Positions 47,726 to 59,700 of a stretch of DNA of 64,000 bases are shown piece by piece. The stretch is from Jaapia argillacea MUCL 33604 (lineage: Eukaryota; Basidiomycota; Agaricomycetes; Jaapiales; Jaapiaceae): positions 1,033,468 through 1,097,467 of the forward strand of contig KL197712.1 of the NCBI GenBank assembly GCA_000697665.1. The letters are read 5' to 3'. The position numbers and the translations under genes were made by a program. Below the pieces are notes generated by a model, which was not told the DNA's origin, searched no databases, and was given only the letters and a program-made list of their open reading frames with translations. Within the stretch, counting starts at the first letter, position 1; the number at the start of each line of letters is the position of its first letter.

Positions 47726-50171
47726 ATGGTGGACTCTGTTCGGCCAAGGCAAGTCTGACCTTGCATCATACCCTGTCATAGCGCTCCGACTGAATATTGA
47801 CCAATAGAGACAGTTCGCCAGGATCTGTCACTTCGGCGGTCGAGCTTACTCCGCGATTAGAGAAGGCTTTGGAAGCATCAGCCAACGAACATGGCCGACC
47901 TTTGTCGGATCGGACAGCCAGTGGTGGATTCAAAACAAACGACGGCACCCTCTACCTATCGAAACCCTTCACGTCGTTCAAGTCCAAGAAGCGCAAAGCC
48001 GTGATCACCTTCGTACCTCGGAAGTCAGTGTTTGAAAAGGAAGGGACTGGAGCCAACGAATTCAGGGTATGTCTGCACCTTTGTCACCTTCCCCTTCCGT
48101 TATTGACCGTCGTCGTTTCGAATGCGTAGGGCTTCTTCACCCTCTTCTGGATCTCAATCTTCATTTTCACCGTTCGAACCTACATCCGTAGTTTCGAGAC
48201 GTTGGGCTACCCTCTTAGCCTGGCATTCGCCACACAATTCTCCAAAGACGCCATTATCCTTGCTATCAGCGATGCTGTGCTGGTTGCAAGCACCGGACTT
48301 TGCGTCCCCTTCGCAAAGGCCATTAGCAATGGATACATCAAGTATTACTGGGTCGGGTTGACTATTCAACACCTATTCCAGACGACAGTTCTCCTCCTTG
48401 CTGTCAAGTGGACATTTGACAGGTGAGTCTAATGTCTCTTTCCAAATTCCCCTATTATTCAACATTTTCGCAAATTCACAGGCAGTGGCCTTGGGTCCAG
48501 TCGGGTTTCCTCACTCTCCATTGTTTGGTTCGTATCAACACGGGGCCAGTGTGGCGTGTGTGCTAACGTCGAGTCGCAGGTGATGATCATGAAGATGCAC
48601 TCTTACATGACCGTCAACGGATACCTCTCCTATGTCAACTCGCACTCCCAAACCGTTCTATCCCGACTCCGAGACACTACCAAACGAGTCGGAGGTTGGG
48701 ACACAGCCATTCTAGCCGCAAAACTCCATCGACAACAACTCGATAACGAAACCGCCAGGTCGGGGAATACAAGCGCAGACGAAGGTGTCCCAACTCCGGA
48801 TACAACCGAGTTGCCTGATGGGACCACAAAATCCATCGTTGATGCCTCGACGGTGGCTGCCCTACGAAAACGTCTCGTAGCCGCAGCTGCAGCAGACGAG
48901 AAACTCACAGCAAATAACGGTGGCGTCGAGATATCTACCACCTCGAGCCCCGAATCCGAACCCTCAAACACTTTGCGACAACCCATGCCTCACCCCCTCG
49001 TTGACCATCCCGACCATGAGATCTCAGCTCTCGCACAAGCTTACACTGATATGGAACTTGAGTTGACGAGTTCCGGGCCTGAGTATGTTAGGTGGCCGGA
49101 GAACATTACGATGAAGAATTTCGCTGTTTATCAGTTGATACCGAGTTTGGTTTATGAACTGGAATATCCTCGTACTGATCGGTTCGTCTGTCCCTCCTCT
49201 CACCACTGTTTAGTTCTGATATGTCTGTTTAGTATTCGACCACTCTACATTTTCGAAAAAACCGTCGCTACATTCGGAACCTTCGCTTTATTGTATACAA
49301 TTACAGAAACATTCATCATCCCACTCTCTGATCGCTCTTCGACCCAATCGTTTGCTCGTTGTCTACTTGATCTCGCGCTACCTTTTATGATGGCATATAT
49401 CCTGCTTTTCTACATTATCTTCGGTATGTCACTTGGCCCTTTCGTCGGGAACTCCTTCTGATGTGGTGCTTTCTGATTCAGAGTGTATCTGTAATGGATT
49501 CGCGGAGTTGAGCTAGTGAGCGCGATCTCTTCCCGAGCGCTAATAGGAGGTTGTTGATATTTCTTTAGCTTCGCCGATCGTCAATTCTACGAGGACTGGG
49601 TGAGTCGCTCCAAACACCTATACCAAAGCCCCCTCGACTAACATCTATTCCAGTGCGCATATACCCTCTCCTGTTGCCTTCACTCCGATTAATATATTAT
49701 GGCATTAATCAAGGTGGAATGCCACCTCATGGGACGAATTTTCCCGGAAATGGAACAAGCCAGTTCATAGTTTCCTCCTTCGACACGTATACGCCGAAAC
49801 GAGTTATAAAGTGTCCAAACACAGTGCCATGTTTTTGACTTTCTTGTTGAGCGCTGCTGTTCATGAGATGGTCATGGCGGTTGTCACACAGAAGATTCGG
49901 TTCGTCCTTTCCTTCGTCCTTTCCTTTACACCTCTGAGAGACCGACTTTTACCTCTATTTAGAATGTATCTGTTCACGATGCAGGTCCGTCCTAAACCCA
50001 AGCCCCTGATCCATTCATCTCATCCTTTTTTCACAGCTCATCCAAATACCACTCATCTACGTTGGGAGGATCCCAGCCATCAGACGAAACAAACTTCTCG
50101 GAAATATCGTTTTCTGGCTTGGGCTCTATGCCGGGTTCCCATTGCTTTGCGTCGCATACGTCAAATACTAA
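47726..50171 (+). CDS. are2: Sterol O-acyltransferase (Are1/Are2, MBOAT family)
   Basis: Exons: 47726-47748, 47808-48066, 48130-48422, 48482-48527, 48580-49181, 49233-49423, 49482-49515, 49569-49599, about 49715-49899, 49963-49984, 50037-50171; about 606 residues. A cytosolic N terminus is followed by many hydrophobic spans (GFFTLFWISIFIFTVRTYI, LFQTTVLLLAVKW, TFALLYTITETFIIPL, FMMAYILLFYIIFECIC). The MBOAT/ACAT signature FYEDWWN continues to WDEFSRKWNKPVHSFLLRHVY. The catalytic-type His sits in LLSAAVHEMVM. Family knowledge: it esterifies sterols in the ER for lipid droplets. The first intron (47749-47807) fits the GC-AG consensus AG|GCAAGT exactly and keeps phase. The intron inside FYEDW|WN is odd: its best GT-AG ends leave one extra G. 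Confidence 0.88.
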
Positions 50172-50506
50172 AGGAGAGGATCGTTCGTTGATTTTTTATT
50201 GTGTTTTCGTCCCGGTGCAGGGTTCATCGTTTCATTACTCCCGTGCGACGCATCGGAAATGTCGGGTTGACTGGTAGATGCGCTTTGGGTGTAAATATTC
50301 CTTTCACTTTATACACGGCTCTTAATGACTCAATGTAGTATCGTCCTTCGCATCCTCTATCCAATGGAATCGGAATCGGAATCAACTCTGAACGATAGGT
50401 GTACCGCTTGAGGTCGCGCTGAAGAAGAGGCATGATAAAGGCGAGGTTCCAACAAAAAGAGTCCATCCACCACCACCCCTAGTCCACCACCCTAGTCCAC
50501 CAGCCC
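50172..50506. other. Convergent spacer between are2 and red
   Basis: Two convergent 3' ends lie here, with 335 bp between the stop codons. No other feature was recognised. It should contain both polyadenylation regions. Confidence 0.5.
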
Positions 50507-52252
50507 TCAATCACTCTCATCCCCCTTCTTCCCACTCTTCTTCTTCTTCTCCTTCTTCGCCCTCCTCTTCTCTTTCTTCTCCTCTTCCTGCTCCATAGCC
50601 AAGAACTCCTTGATGGAAGGTATAGCGCTAGATGAGAGCGGGACCAATCTCATCTCTCCTTCCTCCTCTCCTTCTACCTCGCCGTCCTCGGGTTTCGTAC
50701 CCGACCCGGAGGCGACGGCTTTGAGGATGGTGGATGCGAGGGGAGGGGGAGAGGGGGAATGGGCTGGTGAGCCGAACCAGTTTGCTTTTTTTGGTAGGGT
50801 GGTCTCGGGTTCGGACTCGGGATGGGGTTGGGTGGGATGTTTGGAGGGGGCGGATGGGCGTTCGGGGTCGGAATCCGAGTCTGAGCCGAGGTCTATACCG
50901 GTGTAGTCGCCTGCTCCTGCGAATATGTCGAAATCTTCCTCCAAGGGTTCTTGTGGTTCTTGTATTGGTGGCTGACGAGGAGCTGGGGGTTGGGTTGGTT
51001 GAGGTGGTGAAGTGGACGAAGTAGGCTGTTGAGGTTTATCCTCGAGTTTCCCTACAGGTTTCGATTCGGTTGCAACAGAAGGACCCGAACCGACCTCGGG
51101 AACGACTTTCTTCTTCTTCCTCTTCTTCTTCTCCCCGTCTTGGGGTTCTTTGCCCTTTTTGTTCTTGGGTTTGTCGGTTGTTGATGAGGTGATGGGTTTG
51201 AAGCCTATAGGTTTGAACTTGCCCGTAGCAGCCAACGATTTCCTCTTCTCTTCCTCTACCCTTTCCTCTTCCTCCTGTTCAACTTTTCTGCGCTTCGCAT
51301 CCAAATCCAAATCCAAATCCAAATCCCCCTCCAACCCCTTCCTCCTCTTCTTCAACTCACCAACAATCTCATCCCTCGTCCTCTTCTTCCCCTCACCCCC
51401 AACTTTAGCCGAACTCGCAGAATCCAAGAAAGCCTGTTCAAGAGAAAGGTCATCAGCAACAGAAGAGACAGCCGCTTCTTTGGCTTTGTTTTGTTCGAGG
51501 AGGGCGTAGTCGAGGCCTTTGACGAGGATGGAGTGGGTGGAGTCTCCGCCTAGGTATTGGCGTTTTTCTTCGATCTGGGGTGTGGGGTGGGTTCGTTAGT
51601 AGGTTTGGGTGGAGGGAAGGGGTGGGAGGGAAGAGAGGGAGGGAGGGAAGAGAGGGAGGGAGGGAAGAGAGGGAGGGAGGGAAGAGAGGGAGGGAGGGAA
51701 GAGAGGGAGGGAGGGAAGAGAGGGAGGGAGGGAAGAGAGGGAGGGAGGGAAGAGAGGGAGGGAGGGAGGGAGGGGACGTACGGCTTCTTTATCTTCGATG
51801 TCGGCGTTTTGACGCTCGAAATCTTCTAGTAGAGCTTCTACCTACGAGTCGCTCGTGAATATCAAGTATAAGATAAGAGGAGAGAGAATAGGAGAGAGAC
51901 GCACTTGAGCAAAGTCGTTCCCTGTCCCTTGTCTCCTCTCTGTTGCCCGATCACGATATTTTGATGACTTGTTCACTTTACGCGGTTTGAACGCCGGCTG
52001 CGCGGGTTCGGTTTTTGGTTTCCTGATCAAGTCACGTCAACACGCTCATACGTGGAACAGATACGCGCGAAGGAGAGGACGTACGGTTTGGACGCTGCTG
52101 CGAGGAGCGAGCCACGAGGGCGGGATGACGGAGTTTGGCCACTTGATGACGAACCGCCTGGTTTGGAGTGGAGGAGTTGGCGGAATGAGTCCTAGATACG
52201 TGTTAGGGATGTTATCAGAGGGGAGAAGGGATGGGTACCGTACTTGATCCAT
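50507..52252 (-). CDS. RED/IK-family spliceosome protein
   Basis: Predicted 453 residues. Exons on the minus strand: 52252-52244, 52191-52085, 52022-51905, 51841-51782, 51574-50507. The first coding exon is only 9 nt (Met-Asp-Gln). The conserved RED N-terminal region follows: DSFRQLLHSKPGG, KYRDRATERRQGTGNDF, VEALLEDFERQNADI, IEEKRQYLGGDSTHSILVKG, LDYALLEQNKAKE. The C-terminal half is charged and low complexity, with KR-rich nuclear-localisation-like tracts, an Asp-Leu repeat (DLDLDLDLD) and a Lys-rich end. Family knowledge: RED (IK) is a B-complex spliceosomal protein that works with SMU1. The intron after exon 4 contains a G-rich minisatellite on the opposite strand. The gene is divergent from the small gene at 52533. 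Confidence 0.87.
51631..51776. repeat. 17-bp purine minisatellite in a RED/IK intron
   Basis: Eight consecutive copies of aagagagggagggaggg start at 51631, 51648, 51665, 51682, 51699, 51716, 51733 and 51750; the last is extended by further GGGA units. The array lies inside the intron 51575-51781 of the minus-strand gene, immediately downstream of its donor, so the transcript carries a CCCT-rich tract. The plus strand has many runs of three Gs and could form G-quadruplexes. Plus-strand open frames across it are artefacts of the repeat. Confidence 0.95.
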
Positions 52253-52532
52253 CTTGTACGTTGACGTCGATGTTGAGTTGTGAGCGTTAAACGAATGTGG
52301 AACCCTAACCATAAATCCCGGATTCCGGCCCGGTGAATAAAGCACCGACTTCTGGGCTTGCGCGGGGTGAAGTTGAAGCAGTTCTTTGCAATTGGGCTAG
52401 TGGCAGAACGGTGATAACGTCCTGCGGTGTCATAATGCCTCACCTACTCCGTCTCTTTACCTCAACCCACGTTCGTCTTATCCCAACGCCCTCGGACCAT
52501 TCCCAACATCCTTGAATCACTCCCTATCACTA
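52253..52532. promoter_or_regulatory. Divergent spacer between RED/IK and a small mitochondrial-type gene
   Basis: 280 bp between two divergent start codons; it must contain both promoters. No specific motif was assigned. Confidence 0.35.
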
Positions 52533-53088
52533 TGATGAACCTCCTCCGCCTCGCTAGTGTGCAGATGGTCAAGAGACCTACATATAAACTCACTCATCAC
52601 CCGTTGTGAGGAACTCTCAAAGTTCCCACTTTTAAAGTCAACGTTGACCCGCAGCATTTGCTGTGTCTTTCAAGGGTCACCATCAGGCCCTTAGTCTCAC
52701 GCCAATCCTTCCACAATCATTCCATCGCCCAACACCCAGGCCCGAAAGTCGACAACCTCAAATCCACCTCTGATACGAAACCGCAAACCACATCCAATCC
52801 ACTCGAGAAAGAAACACCAGTCATCGAAGTGAGAGAGGAAGGAGAGTTTGAGAGATCAAATATATTGATAGGCTACGTCAACCCAAACACCTCCGACGAA
52901 GGCCTCGTCGACCCTGATCTCGTTGATCATTTTGGTGTTTGGGATATTGAAGATCTCACTGAGGGTGAGTTGGCAGAGTATCTTGCTATGAAAGAGGAGT
53001 GAGTACCGTTCAAATCGCTCGCCATCGTGGATGTTAGGTCTGATTGAATACCTTTCACTCTAGCGCTGCCAATGAACACAGGTCTTGA
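52533..53088 (+). CDS. Small protein with probable mitochondrial targeting sequence, function unknown
   Basis: Predicted 131 residues in three exons (52533-52559, 52655-52998, 53064-53088) with consistent phases. The N terminus MMNLLRLASHLLCLSRVTIR followed by PLVSRQSF is rich in Arg, Ser and Leu without acidic residues, as in mitochondrial presequences. The mature part is acidic (VIEVREEGEFERSNILIGYV, DPDLVDHFGVWDIEDLTEGE). I do not recognise the family. If the last GTGAGT donor is not used, the frame ends at 53002 instead, with a very similar product. The first intron has more than one possible donor, so the exact N terminus is less certain. Confidence 0.55.
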
Positions 53089-55132
53089 GCTTGATGGCCT
53101 ACAATCGATTCGGTGTGAGCTTGTACAAAACGCTTTCGTCTCCCCGCAAATTGTACGATTACAAGTCATGTATGATTAGATCCATTCCCAATCTGCAATG
53201 TAACTATCGCTCTGATTTGTCCATGAACTCGGACATAGCCAACACCAGTCTTTAGCGCGGCGAGAGCGGAAGATCCATCGTCTCGACGACTCCTTCACAA
53301 AGAGCACGCATACGTTCACTCGGTAGACCTCATGCCAAGAACACCAAGCTCACATCGCCAGACGAGACGGTGCACGAGGGAAGGAAACCATGAAAGACCC
53401 CACGGACGACACCGGGGGCTGTCCTTTGTGATGCATGGTGCCATTGGGTCACACTCAAGGATCACGGATGGAGTTCTCTCTGTAGGGCCCCATATATCCG
53501 GCGGACACTGAGGAAGTAGGTTCTCGTCCATTTCAACGCGGCGAATGCTGAGCGCTGATTGGCGACGACATGATCCACGAGCACACAGAAACCCGCCAAG
53601 AGTGCTCTGGTGTGAAACGATGTCGGGCCAAACGCTTGGGGTTTCACGGTCCCACTCTGCATCACGGGAAAAATCCGAAGTGGACTGCGGGTGCGCAGCC
53701 TCGCAGTCGAACTCTTCATGAGTCAAAACAACGTGTTCTCACAGGCGGTGAGACAAAATAGCGACGAGTGGAGGGAAAGAAGCAACCGAGCCTACGAGAT
53801 GAACGCATTCAAGCTGGCAGGCGTCCGTACGTCCCTGGGATGACTGTTGGATGACATCGTCCTGCCGAGACGACGTGTCCCTGAATCCACATAGTCAGCC
53901 TCCCCAACCGCATAAAGGGTCACTGAGTAGGGTAGAGTAACCAGCTCGTCGTGAACCATTACATGACAACTTACATACCTTCTTGGAGACGAAGAACCTG
54001 GGGAGGCATGGTGATCACGGCGCGCCAACTTGATAACAAACTACACCAAGTGAGGACCCACCAAAATGGGACAAGAGATTCTGTCGAAAGAACGTTCCTT
54101 GAGGGACGACGACACGGAACAACCAAGTATGATTCGACACCGACTTCAGTACCCAAACAAAGCTCCCTCCACACTCCAACTCACAAATACCACACCCCAT
54201 CAATCATCTCTACTCCTCTCAGCAGTATACAACACCCCACCCCTACTAACCCAATTCGCAAAGCCCAACCGCGAGTCCATCTCATCAATCGACCTAGGTG
54301 TGTACAAAAGAAACGCAGTTAGTCTCTACCATCACAGGCGAGGTATGGTAAAACGAACCGTTTCTTCATCTCGCTAGCCCATGATATCTCCTTCAAAGGT
54401 GGTGCGTTGGCCGACGCTCCGACGATGCCGATCAATAGCGCCACGAAAGTTTCTAGTACAACCTAAGGAGGGCGAGTCAAGGAACCGACCCAGGGGATTC
54501 AGAAGAGCTTAAGACGGACATCGAAAGGAATAGACTCTGGTTTTCCCAGAGCTTTGAGGTAAGTCAAGTCTGCAAGGGCAAGTTAGAGTACGAGCGGGAC
54601 CAGAAGTCATGAGGGGTGCGTACGTTCATATGTGGAAAAAGCAGCTGGACAGTGGACGCGTTAGACGTTGCCAGACCACAAACTTAAGAGTCTTATTATA
54701 AGCCTCCGACTAACCATGCAGGAATATCGCAGTGGCGAGGAGCAAGAGCAGACGTCCGGTCATTGTTGGTGGCGAGAGGTGAGGTGACGAAAGGACGTAG
54801 AATTCCCACCAGGTCATACTTCATAAATACCATTGAAGTCGTTCCTTGGTCCTTCTGGCGCGTGTATGCATATGCCCAATGCTACACGCCGCCACTGTTG
54901 ACTCTTTCCGCCTTGCTTACACCTGATTCCATCAATATCTTGCAAACTGATCAGCGGCCTGACGTCAATCTGGTCTTGCCTCGAGTGCTTTCACAACTCC
55001 GCTGTGTGCATCCGCCGTGGATGTTTTGCTTTGGCCACATTACTGCGTTCAAGAGCCATGGCGAGTTCATGATCCATCTATCTTACATTCCTGTCCTACC
55101 AACCAAAGTTGTACCTGCGACCCGCCACCATT
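53089..55132. other. Spacer of about 2 kb without a recognisable gene
   Basis: Short open frames in all phases; none has a domain, a convincing intron set or a match elsewhere in the window that I could see. It forms the boundary between the conserved block and the FunK1/JmjC accessory block. Confidence 0.45.
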
Positions 55133-56518
55133 ATGGCCCTTGGCACCCCTCCACCGGCCGAACATGGTTGCCTCCCCATTACTACCCAGGGAAACCCAGA
55201 AGGCACCGATGATGGCCTCGTTCATGGTATCACATCCGTGACCAACGGCGAGACCCAAAGAAATCTCAAGTATGTGTTGAGAAACTAATGAACTTGCTCT
55301 GTTTATAAAGTTACTTCATTTCACAGTGTCTCGAAGGTAGGGACTCAAAAAAAGTCCGAGTTTAGGTCAATTCAGCTGACTTGCAGGATATGTAGTATTG
55401 TCTGTTAGGACGTGCTACTCGAATCCTAGGCGTCCAACCTGTCCAGGTGGACGGGGAGACTCGTGGAGACAACGACGTCGTTGTGAAAGTTTCGTGGCCT
55501 GCAGAGTCTCGACATAATGAAGTGAGGATCATAGGCCTGGCGACGGAGGAAGGGCTCATACGTCCCCACCTACCTGGCCTATTCGACCATCACGACCTGG
55601 ATTGCGATGCCGGTCAGATGCGAGAGGCCTTGAGTATATCCAAAGACTCCCCTCACGGGTTGCACGTGAATCATCTTTTGCTGTTCGAGAAGTTAAATCC
55701 TATCTCGTCTTTGAGCGGGGAGGATTTCATGACGGCATGGATTCAATGCTATCGCTGTAGGTTTAACACTCTCCGATCTTAATTCCTGGCTGATCCTTTT
55801 CCCAGGTCACTTTCGCTTGCGTTTGAATGGTATCGACCACGGTCACATCACCGAATCGAACCTAATGGTTCACCCTGTCACTAAGACCGGGGTGCTCAAC
55901 GACTACGAACTCCCTGTCCTCAAGAAGAAGAATCAAGACGGCTCGATCACCGGTACAGAGTACATCGACGCGATTCCTTTCATGGCCCTCGATCTGCTCA
56001 CCAAAGAGTTCTTCGAGGGCAAGACTCGTCGCATCTACCGCCACGATGTTGAATCCTTCATCTGGATCCTCCCTTGGCTATTTCTCCGCGGAAGATCCTC
56101 ACAAGCCGAGGAGTTGAATCAATGGGCGACATCCGATTTCGACGGATGTCAGGCGCATAAACGTACTTTTCTGGACATTTATGGTCGCTTTGTGGCCTAT
56201 CCCGGGGCCAACAAGCGCCCCTGGATGGCGGCTTTCCGACTTCTCGGTTGGTTGTTCCATAATGTCAACGAGGAGAGCGAAGCGAAAACACGTGAAATGG
56301 AACGTGCTTTGGAGAGTGATGTCGATGAGGACTTCGGCGGTTTGGACAAACCAGAACCTTCAGTGAGACTCTGGAATGACCCGTCAGAGAAGGTTGCACG
56401 CACCTATTTCTGTCAATTTGAGGCGAAGCTTAAGGAGAGGTGGGGTTATGGGTTTGAGCCCCTTCCCGAAGGTAAGATAGCTCTCCTTAAAGACGAGGAG
56501 CATATCAAGCTGGATTGA
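55133..56518 (+). CDS. FunK1-type fungal protein kinase homologue, probable pseudokinase (copy 1)
   Basis: Predicted 407 residues. Exons: 55133-55269, 55311-55336, 55409-55756, 55806-56518. The N-lobe-like part has EGRATRILGVQPVQ and DVVVKVSWP; the Lys at about residue 81 is the likely ATP-binding Lys. The catalytic-loop position reads HGHITESNLMV, where FunK1 proteins normally have an Asp-containing HxD motif, so the catalytic base appears lost. GVLNDYEL stands at the DFG-like position. The family hallmark RHDVESFIWILPW follows, then ATSDFDGC. Exon 3 begins after CTGTTAG; starting it at an earlier AG would bring a TAG into frame. The copy at 62874-64000 is a close relative in inverted orientation. 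Function is unknown; a regulatory, non-catalytic role is inference. Confidence 0.82.
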
Positions 56519-56719
56519 ACTGTTTCGTCGTCATTCGAGTTCTTACTCCGAATAACTTGTCGACCGAGGCCAATGTACTGTTGACGAGTCGTCAAAAATT
56601 AAAGTGTTGAATATATGTCATCCCGTGGGCCATTATGGCTATATTATCCTCCGAAGATTGCAGAGGGAAGTGAGACGCGAGGAGACACAATTGATTCTGC
56701 ATATAGAAACACATGATGG

Positions 56720-59700
56720 TTAATGAGAGTTCGCAACCGATCGGAAACAGATATGAAGATCCTCGGGTACATGCAGAGGTGAATAAGTTTCCACGTATCG
56801 AAGCGGAGGAGACTGGAGGCGCAAAGAAGATCTACCATGACCCATATCATTATCTGTCATGGGACTGGTAATCTCGGATGCTCTGCGTTCGAACTCATCA
56901 GCGGCATCATCATTCCAAAAAAGTCGGATATCTTGAGAGAGACGAAGGGTAACGGCCTGATATTGGATGTGGAAAGTGGAAGTCTCCGTTTGCGACTCTG
57001 TCAAGGCATACCAATGGATGACGGTTGCGAAATGGATCAGGGCCTCGCGGAAGACTTCGTAGTCGCCATATACTTCTAGTCGGTAACGTTTCGTGAAATA
57101 TTGCATAAATTTGAGGAACGACGTTTTGGCGTGTTCTACATCGTGCAAGGCTTCGCAAGATAGTCTTGCCTTGCTGTAGGAACGGGGGTCCAAGGTACTT
57201 GCAAACACGATGATGCACCCGACGGCCAAATAGTCGTATAATCCGCGCACATGTGATGGATCCGGAACATGGGCTGCTTGTGGATGACCTACATTATGCA
57301 GCGTCAGTATGCAGGTGTTCTAGTGACACCTGATCAACGGGTTCACAGGATTTCACGTCAATTACACACCTTCATAGTTGTCAGAATTGAGAAGATCAAC
57401 CCAGAAGATCATCATTCTCCGCAGAAGAGTCCACAGGTGTGGATGAGCAATGTTCGTTATCAACTTTCCCAAGAAGAAGTTGTGGACAAGGCTCCAGCAC
57501 GACGACTCCACGCATGCAGCCGAATAGAAATGTCTTCCGGCCAGTATGCACGGAGAAGTCGTCAATACCCAATGTGGAGTGTTTGGCCGCATAAACCTAC
57601 ACACGAGTACCACTCATATTAGGATGGCAATCATTTGAAGGGACGACGAGGGGATAGTCATCTCACAATAAATCACTTGGTGTAATTTTCACTGCTTCGT
57701 AGTCCCAGACATCAATACAGGACCCATGCGAGTCGAATTGAGATGATAACCATTTCGCACTGGAATCGTCGAAATTGAAAGTCTGGGTGCCTCGTTTTGG
57801 TCGAGCAACGGCCCATATCTTTGAGCCCGTCAGAACCTGAACTGCAGTGGCGAGTCCGTCGGCATTAACGTGTACCCAGGACGTCGAGTCTTGGCAACTC
57901 GCCATACCCCATGAGATATCGTGATCCGAGATCAGTTCTTTTTTGTCCGCAGTGTGCTGCCATACACTCTGATGGGTGGCGAGGTCACTGCTCAAACTAT
58001 AAGTAGTTGATACGCCACTAACGTGGTATGCTTACTGGAATCGGGTGATACGAGAGACGGCCATTCCTCCTATGGGAAAATCCAACGCATTCAGAAGTCG
58101 TCCTTTCCCCCCCTTGTTACTTTCATTATACAACGTCGACAATGTGTCCATTGTCTGCTGCTTAAGTGGGTCATCCAGCTCCCTACGCGATAAATCTGAA
58201 GGCTATCAGAATAAAATATTGTCTGATACGAGCAAATTCGCACCTTGCATCACAACTGGCTTATCCCACCCACCGAGTCTCGACAGCGAAGCAGGCGACC
58301 ACGAATATTCATCCATTATGGGATGTCCGCGAACCAGAATATGACGACTTGCAAATATGTGGTGAAGATCTGCTGTTTCCAAGCGGAGGAAGTCAACATA
58401 GTCGACAACATAAATAGTAGAAGTGCTATCCAATTGGCTCTCATCAAGGCTGCGATTTCTCGCCAGTGGCATGAAATGAAGGGGAATTCCGTTGATGAAA
58501 CGTGATTGAACGGACGACGATATTTGCTGAGCCAATGCGTACTCGTGCTCTGCCTATGCAAATATTAGGAATCCAGATAAGAAGGTGCCCTATACACTTA
58601 CTATATGTTTCAACGTCCGAAATGTATAAAATTCAACTGTCTTCTCTCCCGTTGACGCGACGGACGACAAAGGCGCCACCACCTTCACCACATCTACAGA
58701 TCGCTGGTGTAAAATTGACTTCAGCCGCCATACACATCACACAGTCGGATGAAGCTTACCTCATTGTCGGATTCTTTGTCAATCTCCATTTTATCTCCCT
58801 TATCTCGCGACTCGAAACTTGAAGAATCTCCTGCGCCCTCCTCGTCGTGATCAGAACGAGGAACGTCACGTTCCTCAGGTTCCGGAGACAGGGGTGTCAA
58901 AGATTTGCGGCTGGATAGATTATCTTTTGAGGATTTTGTCCGCTTTCGTGGTCGGGTAGAATGCTTGGTAACGTCAAGCTGTCTTTTCAGCTTTGCAGTC
59001 TTATGCTTGGCCGATTGCGCCCAAGAATTGGAAGATGAGCGAACCTCCGGAACTGGGGGGGAAGGTGTTGGGGTGTTATCATCAAGATCATCCATAGACG
59101 AGTTAACGGGATCCGACTGGTCCCTGATCTTATCTTCACCATCGTTGCGAAGAACCTCGATATGTGGGATATCCATCGTGGTCTGCGAGCAACTTGGCGT
59201 ACTTCCGGAATGATTGGTGGGTATCACGGGAATGTCGACCTCTATGCGGGTGATATCCAATCGTTCCGTATCGGCTGATGTGGTGTGGTGTTTTGCGGCA
59301 AGTACGTCAAGATTTGAGACTTCGTGATGAAGGATTTCTTCATCTTGCAACAATTTCCGCACTTCTTCTTGCACCGCCGACGCAATTTCCTCTTTCAACT
59401 CAGCCTTGATAGCCACCTCCATGCTCTGTCTCATGGCATCGTATCGCATCCTTTCCAATGATTCAATCATCTCAATATCTTCTTCTTCTTCTTCTTCTTC
59501 CTGCGGCAACACATTTCGAACTGGCTGAGGAATCACGTCACGGAATTCCTGTATAGTAGCTCCCGTTCTCGCGGTATCTAACGCAGATTCATAAATTTGT
59601 CAGGATTTCTGGCATTTTTCTATGTGGACACTTCGTCATAGTTTCAAAGTTAGACTCATACCTTGGAGGTGATACAACCACGTCCGGTCAGCGGCATCAC

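Noticed and set aside
51557-51858. Three overlapping plus-strand open frames rich in Gly, Arg and Glu
   Set aside because: They simply translate the 17-bp purine minisatellite in all frames; the real gene is on the minus strand and splices this region out.
55381-55410. Apparent in-frame TAG in FunK1 copy 1, opposite CAG in copy 2
   Set aside because: If exon 3 starts at the later acceptor CTGTTAG, which both copies share, the phase fits the preceding exons and the TAG is intronic.
58081-58130. Possible frameshift in the JmjC gene at a run of seven Gs (minus strand)
   Set aside because: Counting the run as seven gives N-K-G-G-K-G-R-L-L in one continuous frame, so no shift is needed.
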